Positions 9,439 through 17,359 of a stretch of 64,000 bases of DNA are shown piece after piece. Source of the stretch: Sphingorhabdus sp. 109 (GTDB lineage: Bacteria; Pseudomonadota; Alphaproteobacteria; Sphingomonadales; Sphingomonadaceae); the NCBI RefSeq assembly GCF_902506555.1, contig NZ_LR732707.1:1140001-1204000 (forward strand). The letters are read 5' to 3'. The notes below the pieces were generated by a model. The model saw only the letters and a program-made list of their open reading frames with translations, was not told where the DNA came from and ran no database searches. Positions within the stretch are counted from its first letter, which is position 1. Each line of letters begins with the position of its first letter. The translations under genes and the position numbers were made by a program.

Positions 9439-9856
9439 AGCAATCCGTTTACGCGATGACGAGGTCCACGAAGAACCGGCGGTGTCGCTCGATTCCTTTC
9501 TGGACCAGTCGAATGCCACCGCCGTCCGCATCGAAGCGGGCGAGGACGCGCGCCTGTTGCTGCCCTATCTCGACCGCCTGTCGCTGGTCGAGATCGATTT
9601 CCCGGCCTTTGGCGACGGTCGCGGCTATTCGGCCGCGCAGATATTGCGCGAGTCCGGTTATGCCGGCGAATTGCGTGCCAGCGGGGATGTCCTGCTCGAT
9701 CAGGTCAGTCATATGCGGCGCTGCGGTTTCGATGCCTTCGCACCGGATTCCCCGATCAATCCCGCGCTAATGAAAGAAGCCATCAGCCGCTATGACCATG
9801 TCTATCAGGCAACGTCTGACCAACGCACTCCGATCTGGAGGCTCCGTCATGGCTGA
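9431..9856 (+). CDS. DUF934 family protein of the sulfur assimilation operon
   Basis: 141 aa from ATG 9431, which overlaps the last 8 nt of cysI. The family (DUF934) is found beside cysI and cysH in many proteobacteria without reductive partner genes; its biochemical role is not established. The conserved-looking core is SLVEIDFPAFGDGRGYSAAQ with ILRESGYAGELRASGDVLLDQ. It is followed by a cysH overlap of 8 nt (ATGGCTGA), so translation of cysI, this gene and cysH is probably coupled. The frame extends 11 codons upstream into cysI, but the ATG at 9431 matches the family start. Confidence 0.87.
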   Translation: MVEAIRLRDDEVHEEPAVSLDSFLDQSNATAVRIEAGEDARLLLPYLDRLSLVEIDFPAFGDGRGYSAAQILRESGYAGELRASGDVLLDQVSHMRRCGFDAFAPDSPINPALMKEAISRYDHVYQATSDQRTPIWRLRHG

Positions 9857-10631
9857 AGCCGCACGCAAGGTCGACACGATCGATGTTCGCCCCGACTTTA
9901 CGCAGGCCGACGCCGACGCCCTGAACCAGCGGTTCGAGGGTGTCGACACCACGACCATGCTGAAGGCCCTTTTCGATGAACGACAACTCGGTGAAGTCGC
10001 CGTGGTCTCGTCTTTCGGAACCGAAAGCGCGGTCCTGCTGCATCTGGTTGCAGCGGTTGACCCCACCATTCCCGTGACCTTCGTCGATACGCTCAAGATG
10101 TTTCCGGAAACGCTGGAATATCGCGACACGCTGATCAGCCTTCTCGGCATCAAGAACGCCAATATCGTCGCTCCAGAGGCGGCCGTGCTGGCGGAAAAGG
10201 ACGAGAACGGATTGCGCTGGTCCTATGACCCGGACGGCTGCTGCGAAATCCGCAAGGTCGAGCCGCTGGCCCGCGCCAAGGCCGGTCTCAACAGCTGGAT
10301 ATCGGGCCGCAAGGCATTCCAGTCGGTGACCCGCAACAATATTCCGCGTTTCGAAATTGACGATGGCCGGCTGAAGATCAATCCGCTCGGCGACTGGATC
10401 AAGGACGATCTGGAAGCCTATTTCGAAAAACATGATCTGCCGCGTCACCCGCTGGAGGCGGAAGGCTACCTGTCGGTCGGCTGCGCGCCCTGCACATCGA
10501 AGGTCCTGCCGGGCGAAGACCCCCGTGCCGGACGCTGGCGTGGATGGGATAAATCCGAATGCGGCATCCACGAGGATGTGACTCCTCTGCCGGATAACGG
10601 CAAGGACGGGGTCAACGATCCGATTTTCTAG
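9849..10631 (+). CDS. cysH: Phosphoadenylyl-/adenylyl-sulfate reductase, iron-sulfur (APS) type
   Basis: 260 aa from ATG 9849 (MAEAARKVDT). It reduces activated sulfate to sulfite. The PAPS-reductase fold is visible as VVSSFGTESAVLLHLVA (P-loop-like) and TLKMFPETLEYRD. The C-terminal catalytic cysteine is in SECGIHE. The pairs CC (DGCCEIRK) and CxxC (CAPCTSK) are the ligands of a [4Fe-4S] cluster found in APS-specific assimilatory reductases and absent from E. coli-type PAPS enzymes. APS is therefore the likely substrate. It is the last gene of the cobA operon and converges on dnaB. Confidence 0.92.
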   Translation: MAEAARKVDTIDVRPDFTQADADALNQRFEGVDTTTMLKALFDERQLGEVAVVSSFGTESAVLLHLVAAVDPTIPVTFVDTLKMFPETLEYRDTLISLLGIKNANIVAPEAAVLAEKDENGLRWSYDPDGCCEIRKVEPLARAKAGLNSWISGRKAFQSVTRNNIPRFEIDDGRLKINPLGDWIKDDLEAYFEKHDLPRHPLEAEGYLSVGCAPCTSKVLPGEDPRAGRWRGWDKSECGIHEDVTPLPDNGKDGVNDPIF

Positions 10632-10667
10632 TCACGAACTAGACCGCCCCGGGGAACGCCATTGTGG

Positions 10668-12167
10668 CTAATAGTCGTCGGGGCTTTCGCCGTAAGCCAG
10701 GTCACCGAACTTCGTGAATTCGCTGATGAAGCTCAGCTGGATATTGCCGGTCGAGCCCTGGCGGTTCTTTGCGACGATAACGGTCGCCTTGCCCTCGGCC
10801 TGGACATGGTCGCGTTCCCAATCCTCATATTTCTTGATCTGCTCCGGAGTGGAATTACCGTCGGGAACATCGGGCTTGACTGCCATATGATAATATTCCT
10901 CGCGGAAGATGAACATCACAATATCGGCGTCCTGCTCGATCGAACCGGATTCCCGCAGATCGGAGAGCTGCGGACGCTTGTCCTCGCGGCTTTCGACTTG
11001 ACGGCTCAGCTGCGACAGGGCCATCACCGGCACTTGCAGTTCCTTGGCCAACGTTTTCAAACCGCGGCTGATTTCCGAAATTTCATTCACCCGATTGTCG
11101 CTGGCGCGGCCGGAACCCTGTAGCAGTTGCAGATAATCGACCACGATCATGCCGATGCCCTGACGCCGTTGCAGGCGCCGCGCCCGCGTCCGTAACGCGG
11201 CAATAGTCAGCCCAGGCGTGTCATCGATGAACAGCGGGAGATCCTGCAATTCCCGGGATGCCATGGCGAGCCGATGCATCTCCTCCCGGCTGATCGAGCC
11301 CATACGCAGTTTTTCCGAGCTGATCTCGGCCTGTTCCGATAGGATCCTGGTGGCCAGCTGGTCGGCCGACATTTCCAGACTGAAGAAAGCGGTTTTGGCG
11401 CCGAGCGAATCTTCCGGCGCGATCCCGTCGGCCATGTCGCGCATATAGCGATTGGCGGCATTGAAGGCGATATTGGTGGCAAGCGAGGTCTTGCCCATGC
11501 CCGGACGTCCGGCAAGAATGAGCAAATCACTTCGGTGCAGGCCGCCCATTTTCGCGTTCACATCGGTCAGGCCGGTGGTGATGCCGGACACTTTTCCGCC
11601 GCTGTTGAACGCCCGCTCGACATTGCTCAGCGCTTCGGTTGAAGCTTGCAGAAACGATCGCACGCCGCCTTCTTGCGCTTCGCCTTCGGACACGCGGTAC
11701 AAAGCGGTTTCCGCTTCCTCGATCTGTTCCTTGGGATCGACTTTTTCGCTGGTGTCGAGCGCGCTGTCGACAAGCGTCCGGCCAACGCTGACCAGTTCGC
11801 GGAGCAATGCCAGATCATAAATCTGGTTCGCAAAATCCCGGGCCCCGATCAGGCCGGCGCCATCGCCGGTCAACTTGGCCAGATAGGAAGGGCCACCCAG
11901 CGCCTTCATCGCCTCGTCCGACTCGAAATAGGGCTTCAGGGTGACCGGCGTCACCACCATATTCTTGTCGAGCAGCTTCAGCGCCTGCTCGTAAATCCGG
12001 CCGTGCAACGGTTCGTAAAAATGTTCCGGCCGCAGGCGGGTCTGCACATCTTCAGCGACCCGGTTGTCGATTAACAACGCACCGAGAAAGGTCGCCTCTG
12101 CCTCGACATTGCGCGGCAGGCGCTGTTCTTCGGGTTCATCATTTTCGAAACGCATCAATTCGGCCAT
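10668..12167 (-). CDS. dnaB: Replicative DNA helicase DnaB
   Basis: 499 aa hexameric 5'-3' helicase of the replication fork. The N-terminal primase-binding domain begins LPRNVEAEATFLGALLIDN. The C-terminal RecA-like motor carries Walker A LAGRPGMGKTSLATNIA, the Walker B region GMIVVDYLQLLQGSGR, the SQLSRQVESREDKRPQLSDL block and an arginine-finger region near FIFREEYYH. The length is standard for a full-length enzyme. The start ATG has GAGGAG only 2 nt before it; ATG 12155 is an alternative. It is divergent from the UPF0262 gene, with two adjacent GANTC sites between them. Confidence 0.96.
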   Translation of the reverse strand: MAELMRFENDEPEEQRLPRNVEAEATFLGALLIDNRVAEDVQTRLRPEHFYEPLHGRIYEQALKLLDKNMVVTPVTLKPYFESDEAMKALGGPSYLAKLTGDGAGLIGARDFANQIYDLALLRELVSVGRTLVDSALDTSEKVDPKEQIEEAETALYRVSEGEAQEGGVRSFLQASTEALSNVERAFNSGGKVSGITTGLTDVNAKMGGLHRSDLLILAGRPGMGKTSLATNIAFNAANRYMRDMADGIAPEDSLGAKTAFFSLEMSADQLATRILSEQAEISSEKLRMGSISREEMHRLAMASRELQDLPLFIDDTPGLTIAALRTRARRLQRRQGIGMIVVDYLQLLQGSGRASDNRVNEISEISRGLKTLAKELQVPVMALSQLSRQVESREDKRPQLSDLRESGSIEQDADIVMFIFREEYYHMAVKPDVPDGNSTPEQIKKYEDWERDHVQAEGKATVIVAKNRQGSTGNIQLSFISEFTKFGDLAYGESPDDY

Positions 12168-12184
12168 GGCTCCTCATCCACCCT

Positions 12185-12194
12185 GAATCGATTC
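12185..12194. promoter_or_regulatory. Twin GANTC methylation sites between dnaB and the UPF0262 gene
   Basis: GAATCGATTC is a perfect 10-bp palindrome made of two abutting GANTC sites, 18 nt from the dnaB start. GANTC is the recognition sequence of CcrM, which is encoded in this window. In Caulobacter, methylation of GANTC in promoters can link transcription to replication. A role here is inference from position and motif only. Confidence 0.4.
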
Positions 12195-12321
12195 TCGGCA
12201 AGGGGGCGGCAGAGAAAAATATCGGCACAGGGCCGGGGACAATTCTGTGGAAAGATCCAACTTGTCGTGCTGCGCGGCAAAAACCCTTGTCCTGAGACCG
12301 GCGCTGCGGCAACAGGGCGCA

Positions 12322-12804
12322 ATGTCCGATCCGCGCATCATTTCTGTTGAACTCGACGAGGCCACGATTCTGTGGCGCAACGCCGATATCGAGCAGGAGC
12401 GCCGCATCGCGATCTTTGATCTGATCGAGGATAATTATTTCAAGCCGCTCAAGCAGCATGATGACGGCTATGCCGGCCCCTATCAACTGCAACTGAGCGT
12501 TCAGGAAGGCCGGCTGGTGATATCCATCGGCCGCGAAAACGGCGAGCCGCTGGAGACCCTGATTCTGGCGCTGGGCCGGTTCCGGCGTCCGATCCGAGAC
12601 TATTTTGCCATTTGCGACAGCTATTATCAGGCGATCCGCAAAGCCAGCGCAGCGGAAATCGAGACGATCGACATGGCGCGACGCGGGGTGCATGATCAGG
12701 GCGCGGAACTGCTGGTCGAACGTCTCGAAGGCAAGATCGATGTGGATTTCAAGACCGCCCGCCGTCTCTTCACATTGATCTGTGTGTTGCATATCAAGAA
12801 TTGA
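12322..12804 (+). CDS. UPF0262 family protein
   Basis: 160 aa from ATG 12322 (MSDPRIISVELDEA). UPF0262 is a conserved alphaproteobacterial family of unknown function. Recognisable stretches are QERRIAIFDLIEDNYF, GPYQLQLSVQEGRLV and RFRRPIRDYFAICDSYYQAI. It is probably cytoplasmic, with no signal peptide or membrane helix. A longer in-frame start at 12247 exists, but the extra 25 residues are Cys/Arg-rich and atypical. The stop overlaps the TTG start of the next gene, so the two are probably coupled. Confidence 0.85.
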   Translation: MSDPRIISVELDEATILWRNADIEQERRIAIFDLIEDNYFKPLKQHDDGYAGPYQLQLSVQEGRLVISIGRENGEPLETLILALGRFRRPIRDYFAICDSYYQAIRKASAAEIETIDMARRGVHDQGAELLVERLEGKIDVDFKTARRLFTLICVLHIKN

Positions 12805-13529
12805 GTGATACTTCCGCTGCGTATCAGGGAACCAGGGTGACCATTAGAGACATGAGAAAAAATCTGTTCAGCCTTGCTGCTATCGTCGTGGTTCTGCTGG
12901 TCATAGCCTTGATACTGCGCAATGTCGCGATCAGCTGGGCACCGCCCCGCGACCAATATGCAGTGCAGGGAATCTCGGTAGACGAAAGCCACGGCACCAT
13001 TACATGGCACGTGGCGGGCGCGACCGGAGTCGACTTTGCCTATATCCAGGCCACAGACGGCGCGGACAAGCGCGACGCGAATTTCGCAGCGAATATCGAA
13101 GGCGCGCGGGAAGCCGGCATCCGCTATGGCGCGCTCCATAACTATTCGCTCTGTCGTCTCGCAACCGATCAGGCGACCAGCTTTGTAACCACTGTACCGC
13201 GCGGCGAAAATATGTTGCCGCCTGCCATTCGCCTCGCCTTCGACAATGGTTGCGGCGACCGCCCAGGCCGGGCCCTGGTGCTGAGCGAGCTCAATACATT
13301 TCTCAACCAGATCGAATCCCACAGCGAGAAACCGGCCATCATCGCAGTTTCGCAGGAATTCGAGGAGCTTTACAACATCAGCAGCGGTATCGACCGGACC
13401 TTCTGGCTCGAATCGAATTTTTTCCCGCCCGATTATGCCACCAAACCCTGGGTGATGTGGCGTGCCTCCGACATGCGCCGGATCAGCGGGGTTGACGGCC
13501 CGATAAACTGGAACGTAGTGCGTCCTTGA
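12801..13529 (+). CDS. Membrane-anchored GH25-like (lysozyme fold) protein, probably catalytically degenerate
   Basis: Up to 242 aa. A hydrophobic anchor (LFSLAAIVVVLLVIALILRN) is followed by a periplasmic domain with the layout of glycoside hydrolase family 25: QGISVDESHG in place of the usual GIDVSxWQG, then VDFAYIQATDG, AREAGIRYGALHNY, and LPPAIRLAFDNGC where active members have a DxE catalytic pair. The first Asp has become Ser and the DxE is not recognisable, so muramidase activity is doubtful. Start candidates are TTG 12801 (overlapping the upstream stop), GTG 12837 and ATG 12852. Peptidoglycan binding is a possible remaining role. Confidence 0.65.
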   Translation: MSDTSAAYQGTRVTIRDMRKNLFSLAAIVVVLLVIALILRNVAISWAPPRDQYAVQGISVDESHGTITWHVAGATGVDFAYIQATDGADKRDANFAANIEGAREAGIRYGALHNYSLCRLATDQATSFVTTVPRGENMLPPAIRLAFDNGCGDRPGRALVLSELNTFLNQIESHSEKPAIIAVSQEFEELYNISSGIDRTFWLESNFFPPDYATKPWVMWRASDMRRISGVDGPINWNVVRP

Positions 13530-13548
13530 TCATTAACAGGAATCCGAT

Positions 13549-14103
13549 ATGAGCATTTTATCCGACCGCTGGATCCGTAACGAAGCCAAACATTCCGGCA
13601 TGATCGAGCCGTTTGTCGAGGGCCAGAAAAAGGAAGGTTGTATCAGCTACGGCCTGTCCTCCTACGGCTATGATGCCCGGGTATCGGACGAGTTCAAGAT
13701 TTTCACCAATGTCGACAATGCGGTGGTCGATCCGAAGAATTTTAACGAGAACAGCTTTGTCGACCGCAAGACCGACTGCTGCATCATACCGCCGAACAGT
13801 TTCGCCCTCGCCCGCACGGTCGAATATTTCCGTATTCCGCGTGATGTGCTGGTCATCTGTCTCGGCAAATCGACCTATGCGCGCTGCGGGATCATCGTCA
13901 ATGTGACACCGCTGGAACCGGAATGGGAAGGTCATGTCACTCTGGAATTTTCCAACACCAGCCCCCTGCCCGCCAAAATCTACGCCAATGAGGGTGCCTG
14001 CCAGTTCCTGTTTCTGAAAGGAAACGAGCCTTGCGACGTCAGCTATGCCGACCGTTCGGGTAAATATATGCGGCAAAAGGGTGTGACTCTGGCCAAGCTC
14101 TAG
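13549..14103 (+). CDS. dcd: dCTP deaminase
   Basis: 184 aa, trimeric enzyme of the dUTPase fold that converts dCTP to dUTP and ammonia for dTMP synthesis. Typical stretches are [52 protein letters not shown], and [17 protein letters not shown], which carries the catalytic Glu. Length matches the family. It starts at an ATG with AGGAAT upstream and stands 19 nt behind the GH25-like gene on the same strand. Confidence 0.96.
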   Translation: MSILSDRWIRNEAKHSGMIEPFVEGQKKEGCISYGLSSYGYDARVSDEFKIFTNVDNAVVDPKNFNENSFVDRKTDCCIIPPNSFALARTVEYFRIPRDVLVICLGKSTYARCGIIVNVTPLEPEWEGHVTLEFSNTSPLPAKIYANEGACQFLFLKGNEPCDVSYADRSGKYMRQKGVTLAKL

Positions 14104-14157
14104 GCCATAGCGGGCAAAATCAATTCAACGATCAAACAATCTGCAGGAGAGCCGGTC

Positions 14158-15339
14158 ATGTCCGTAGCAAAAGAATTCGACGTCATCATCTATGGTTCCA
14201 CCGGCTATACCGGCCGTCTGGTTGCCGAATATATGGCGCAGCAATATGGCATTGGCGAAGACGCTCCGAAATGGGCGATGGCCGGACGGAGTCTGGAAAA
14301 GCTCGAGGAAGTCCGCGATCTTATCGGCGCGCCAAAAGACACACCGCTGGTCGTCGCCGATTCCGATGATGCCGCGTCGATCGACATGATGGCCAGCCGC
14401 ACCAAGGTGGTGCTGACCACCGTCGGCCCCTATCAACTTTACGGCGACGAGCTCGTCGCCGCCTGCGTCAAGAACGGCACCCATTATGTCGATCTGTGCG
14501 GCGAACCGGGCTGGATGCGGGCGATGATCGACCAGCATCAGGAAGCGGCGGAAAAGTCCGGAGCGCAGATCTGTTTCTCCTGCGGTTTTGACTCGATACC
14601 GTTCGATCTCGGCGTGTTGATGCTGCAGAAGGAAATAAAAAAGCGTTTCGGCAAGCCGGCAGCCCGCGTAAAAGGCCGGGTGCGCGCGATGGAAGGCACA
14701 TTTTCCGGCGGCACTGCTGCCAGCCTGAAAGAAACTATGAAGGCGATTGGCAAAAATCCCGGTCTGGTGAAAATTCTGTCGAGCAGCTTCGGTCTGACCC
14801 CCGGTTTCGAAGGGCCGGATCAGCCCAATATGCTGATCCCGAAATATGACAAGACCATCGACAGCTGGGTGGCCCCCTTCATCATGGCGGCGATCAACAC
14901 GAAAAATGTCCACCGGACCAATTTCCTTCTCGATTTCCCGTTCGGAGAAGATTTCAAATATGACGAAATGGTCGTGACGAGCCCCGGCGATCTCGGCAAA
15001 CAGGCTGCGGAAATGGTGGCAAAAGCCAATCCTTTCGGCGGTGACGATGCGCCCAAGCCAGGCGAAGGCCCAACCAAGGAACAGCGTGAAAATGGATTTT
15101 ATGACATCCTGTTTCTCGGCGAGACCGAAGATGGCGAAGCCGCCACCTTGTGCGTCAAGGGCGACAAGGATCCCGGCTATGGTTCGACATCCAAGATGAT
15201 CGCGGAATCCGCGCTCTGTTTGGCCCAGGACAAGATTGCGAAAGGCGGCGGCGTCTGGACACCGGGCGCGCTGATGGGCAGGCAACTGGTCAAACGCCTG
15301 GAAGCCAAGGCCGGTCTGAGCTTCGTCGTCGAAAGCTGA
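14158..15339 (+). CDS. Saccharopine dehydrogenase-like NAD(P)-binding reductase
   Basis: 393 aa. The N-terminal Rossmann domain (FDVIIYGSTGYTGRLVAEYM) and the following WAMAGRSLEKLEEV are typical of the saccharopine dehydrogenase NADP-binding superfamily, in particular the trans-acting enoyl reductase type known from mycobacterial lipid synthesis and related eukaryotic SCCPDH proteins. THYVDLCGEPGWMRAMID and CGFDSIPFDLGV are further family blocks. True lysine-pathway saccharopine dehydrogenases lack this arrangement, so a lipid or polyketide substrate is more likely, but it is not established. An AGGAG lies 9 nt before the ATG. Confidence 0.8.
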   Translation: MSVAKEFDVIIYGSTGYTGRLVAEYMAQQYGIGEDAPKWAMAGRSLEKLEEVRDLIGAPKDTPLVVADSDDAASIDMMASRTKVVLTTVGPYQLYGDELVAACVKNGTHYVDLCGEPGWMRAMIDQHQEAAEKSGAQICFSCGFDSIPFDLGVLMLQKEIKKRFGKPAARVKGRVRAMEGTFSGGTAASLKETMKAIGKNPGLVKILSSSFGLTPGFEGPDQPNMLIPKYDKTIDSWVAPFIMAAINTKNVHRTNFLLDFPFGEDFKYDEMVVTSPGDLGKQAAEMVAKANPFGGDDAPKPGEGPTKEQRENGFYDILFLGETEDGEAATLCVKGDKDPGYGSTSKMIAESALCLAQDKIAKGGGVWTPGALMGRQLVKRLEAKAGLSFVVES

Positions 15340-15352
15340 CGGCGAACCGTGG

Positions 15353-15364
15353 CTGTCCGGACAG
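15353..15364. repeat. 12-bp perfect palindrome after the reductase gene
   Basis: CTGTCCGGACAG is self-complementary and sits 14 nt after the stop of the reductase gene. It has no loop and no T-run, so it is more like a short protein-binding site than a terminator. No assignment is made. Confidence 0.25.
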
Positions 15365-15446
15365 TCTCTGTTAATTAGTTGCGTGTTACGGAAATTTCGT
15401 GTCTCGACCTTGAAACTCCGTATTTCAGGACAAATTTATTAGCATC

Positions 15447-16214
15447 ATGCTGAATCGTCTTCTTCGCAGAAAAAAGGCTCCCAGCCCGATTGACCAGGCG
15501 ACCATTCCCGACGGTCGTCGGGTTTATGCCATTGGCGATGTCCACGGCCGCAACGACCTGCTGCTCCAGCTCTTGGACCAGATCATCAAGGATGACAGCG
15601 AGCGGGACAATGCCGAAAGCGAGATCATCTTTCTCGGCGACCTGGTCGACCGTGGCCCGGACAGCGCCGGCGTGCTCGACACGGCAATGCGGATCAGGGA
15701 AGAATTGGGTAGTGTCCGCTTTCTGATGGGCAATCACGAGGAAGTCTATCTCGCGGCCGCGACCGGCGAGGAAAAGTCCGTGCGCTTCTTCAATCGAATT
15801 GGCGGGCGCGAAACGATCCTGAGCTATGACATCAGCATGAAGGAATATATCGAGCTCGATATGGTGCAGCTGGCAGAGCGCGTACGCAACCTGTTTCCTA
15901 AAGAGCATATCGATTTTATCGCGAGCTTCGAGGACCATATCACTATTGGCGACTATGCCTTTGTCCATGCCGGGATACGTCCCGGCCTGCCGATTTCCGA
16001 ACAGCGGCAGAAAGACCTGCGCTGGATCCGCGAGGATTTCCTGACCGTACAGGAAGCACATGAAAAGGTGATTGTCTACGGTCACACCATATCGGAAGAG
16101 GTCGTGGAAGCTGGCAACCGCATCGGTATTGATACCGGCGCTTATTATTCCGGCAAGCTGACGGCCTTGGCCCTGCAGGGGACGGATCGCTGGTATCTCG
16201 ACACCGCTGCATAG
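15447..16214 (+). CDS. PPP-family metallophosphatase (serine/threonine phosphatase-like)
   Basis: 255 aa. The three metal-ligand motifs of calcineurin-like PPP enzymes are intact: YAIGDVHGRNDLL, IIFLGDLVDRGPDS and FLMGNHEEVYL, with later His ligands in FVHAGIRPG and VIVYGHTIS. It should hydrolyse phosphoprotein or dinucleotide phosphate substrates with two metal ions. PrpA/PrpE-like protein phosphatase and ApaH-like Np4N hydrolase are both possible. It is cytoplasmic, with a basic N-terminus (LNRLLRRKKAP). A strong hairpin follows the stop. Confidence 0.87.
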   Translation: MLNRLLRRKKAPSPIDQATIPDGRRVYAIGDVHGRNDLLLQLLDQIIKDDSERDNAESEIIFLGDLVDRGPDSAGVLDTAMRIREELGSVRFLMGNHEEVYLAAATGEEKSVRFFNRIGGRETILSYDISMKEYIELDMVQLAERVRNLFPKEHIDFIASFEDHITIGDYAFVHAGIRPGLPISEQRQKDLRWIREDFLTVQEAHEKVIVYGHTISEEVVEAGNRIGIDTGAYYSGKLTALALQGTDRWYLDTAA

Positions 16215-16216
16215 AG

Positions 16217-16248
16217 AAACGGCGGAAACCGCTAGGCCCCGCCGTTTT
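16217..16248. terminator. Intrinsic terminator between the phosphatase gene and ctrA (convergent)
   Basis: AAACGGCGG and CCGCCGTTT form a 9-bp stem with a 13-nt loop, followed by TTTTAG on the plus strand. The A/T flanks mean it can serve both the phosphatase gene and ctrA, whose stop is 40 nt further on. Confidence 0.75.
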
Positions 16249-16287
16249 AGTCTGAAACACAGACATTCATGATGGAATTTTAGCCGT

Positions 16288-16995
16288 TCAGGCGACCTGC
16301 GCGGTCGGAGCGAGCTCTTCTTCCATATCGCGCAGGACATAGCCCCTGCCCCACACGGTCTCGATGTAATTCTCGCCGCCGCACGCCAGCGACAGTTTCT
16401 TGCGCAGCTTGCAGATAAACACGTCGATAATCTTGAGTTCCGGCTCATCCATCCCGCCATAGAGATGGTTGAGGAACATTTCCTTGGTGAGCGTCGTTCC
16501 CTTTCGGAGGGAGAGCAGCTCGAGCATCGCGTATTCCTTGCCGGTCAGATGAACACGATTGCCATCGACTTCAACCGTCTTGGCATCCAGGTTCACGGCC
16601 AGCTTGCCGGTCCGGATGACGCTCTGCGAATGGCCCTTGGACCGACGCACAACCGCATGGATACGCGCTACCAGTTCGTCCCGGTGGAACGGCTTGGTGA
16701 CATAATCATCGGCACCGAAGCCGAAGCTGCGAACCTTGCTGTCCATTTCGCTGATACCGGAAAGGATAAGAACCGGCGTCTGCACTTTCGCAACGCGAAG
16801 CTTCTTGAGTACGTCATAACCATGCATGTCCGGCAGGTTAAGATCGAGCAATATGATATCATAATCATAGAGCTTGCCCAGATCGAGGCCTTCCTCGCCC
16901 AGATCCGTTGTATATACGTTGAAACCTTCGGTTGTCAGCATCAGCTCGATTGCTTTTGCGGTCGTTGGTTCATCTTCAATCAGCAGCACGCGCAT
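16288..16995 (-). CDS. ctrA: Cell-cycle response regulator CtrA
   Basis: 235 aa OmpR-type regulator. The receiver domain starts [20 protein letters not shown] with the acidic pocket (ED), phospho-acceptor Asp in [16 protein letters not shown], switch Ser in [12 protein letters not shown] and Lys in [13 protein letters not shown]. The DNA-binding winged helix ends in [13 protein letters not shown] and [12 protein letters not shown]. CtrA silences or activates cell-cycle, motility and division genes, and in Caulobacter it is controlled by phosphorelay and proteolysis. The C-terminus ends APTAQVA, close to the hydrophobic AA-type degradation tail, but I cannot show it works. AGGGG precedes the ATG. 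Confidence 0.97.
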   Translation of the reverse strand: MRVLLIEDEPTTAKAIELMLTTEGFNVYTTDLGEEGLDLGKLYDYDIILLDLNLPDMHGYDVLKKLRVAKVQTPVLILSGISEMDSKVRSFGFGADDYVTKPFHRDELVARIHAVVRRSKGHSQSVIRTGKLAVNLDAKTVEVDGNRVHLTGKEYAMLELLSLRKGTTLTKEMFLNHLYGGMDEPELKIIDVFICKLRKKLSLACGGENYIETVWGRGYVLRDMEEELAPTAQVA

Positions 16996-17091
16996 CAGGC
17001 AGCCCCTTTTTCTTAATTGCTCGCTCCGGATCGATCATGTTGCCGACCCGATGGATCATTTATTAACCATAAGATGAATGAACGTAAAAGG

Positions 17092-17106
17092 TTAATTTTT
17101 CCCTAA
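17092..17106. promoter_or_regulatory. CtrA box-like site upstream of ctrA
   Basis: TTAA, 7 nt, CTAA matches the CtrA consensus TTAA-N7-TTAA at seven of eight fixed positions. It lies about 100 nt before the ctrA start, a position consistent with autoregulation as known in Caulobacter. Confidence 0.55.
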
Positions 17107-17111
17107 GGCAG

Positions 17112-17178
17112 GATTCAGCACGAGTCGCGAGCAGCCCAGGGACTCTGTAACCCGCAGAAATGAGTCGTTTCAGGACTC
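17112..17178. promoter_or_regulatory. Cluster of five GANTC (CcrM) sites upstream of ctrA
   Basis: GATTC 17112-17116, GAGTC 17122-17126, GACTC 17141-17145, GAGTC 17162-17166 and GACTC 17174-17178. Five sites in 67 nt is far denser than chance (about one per 256 nt in random sequence). In Caulobacter, hemimethylation of a GANTC in the ctrA P1 promoter times its transcription, with GcrA as a partner. The same logic is likely here. Confidence 0.6.
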
Positions 17179-17251
17179 CTGCCCTTCCCCGAAAAAAAAT
17201 TAACATTTTGCCATTTCCGGCACCATTTTATCAATATCCGGCCCAAATCAG

Positions 17252-17268
17252 TCCGGATTTGATCCGGA
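17252..17268. promoter_or_regulatory. Perfect 7+7 palindrome upstream of arfB
   Basis: TCCGGAT-TTG-ATCCGGA, about 90 nt before the arfB start. It could be an operator for a dimeric regulator; the binding protein is unknown. Confidence 0.35.
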
Positions 17269-17359
17269 TATGTTTAAGATTGATGGTATTCTCACCGCTA
17301 ATGACGGGCTTCGGCCACTGGGTCTGTCGCCCGGCGGCATATGCCGCTAGTAGCTTTAC

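Larger units (their letters stand above)
16996..17359. other. ctrA-arfB divergent control region
   Basis: This 364-nt stretch has no credible gene. From the ctrA side it holds a TTAA at 17063, a near-consensus CtrA box at 17092-17106, five GANTC sites between 17112 and 17178, an A-rich run followed by TTAACATTTTGCC around 17190-17215, and a perfect palindrome at 17252-17268 on the arfB side. Confidence 0.7.

Noticed and set aside
14125-15285. 386-codon minus-strand frame opposite the saccharopine-dehydrogenase-like gene
   Set aside because: His/Arg-rich low-similarity translation typical of an antisense frame in GC-rich DNA; the plus-strand protein is clearly real.
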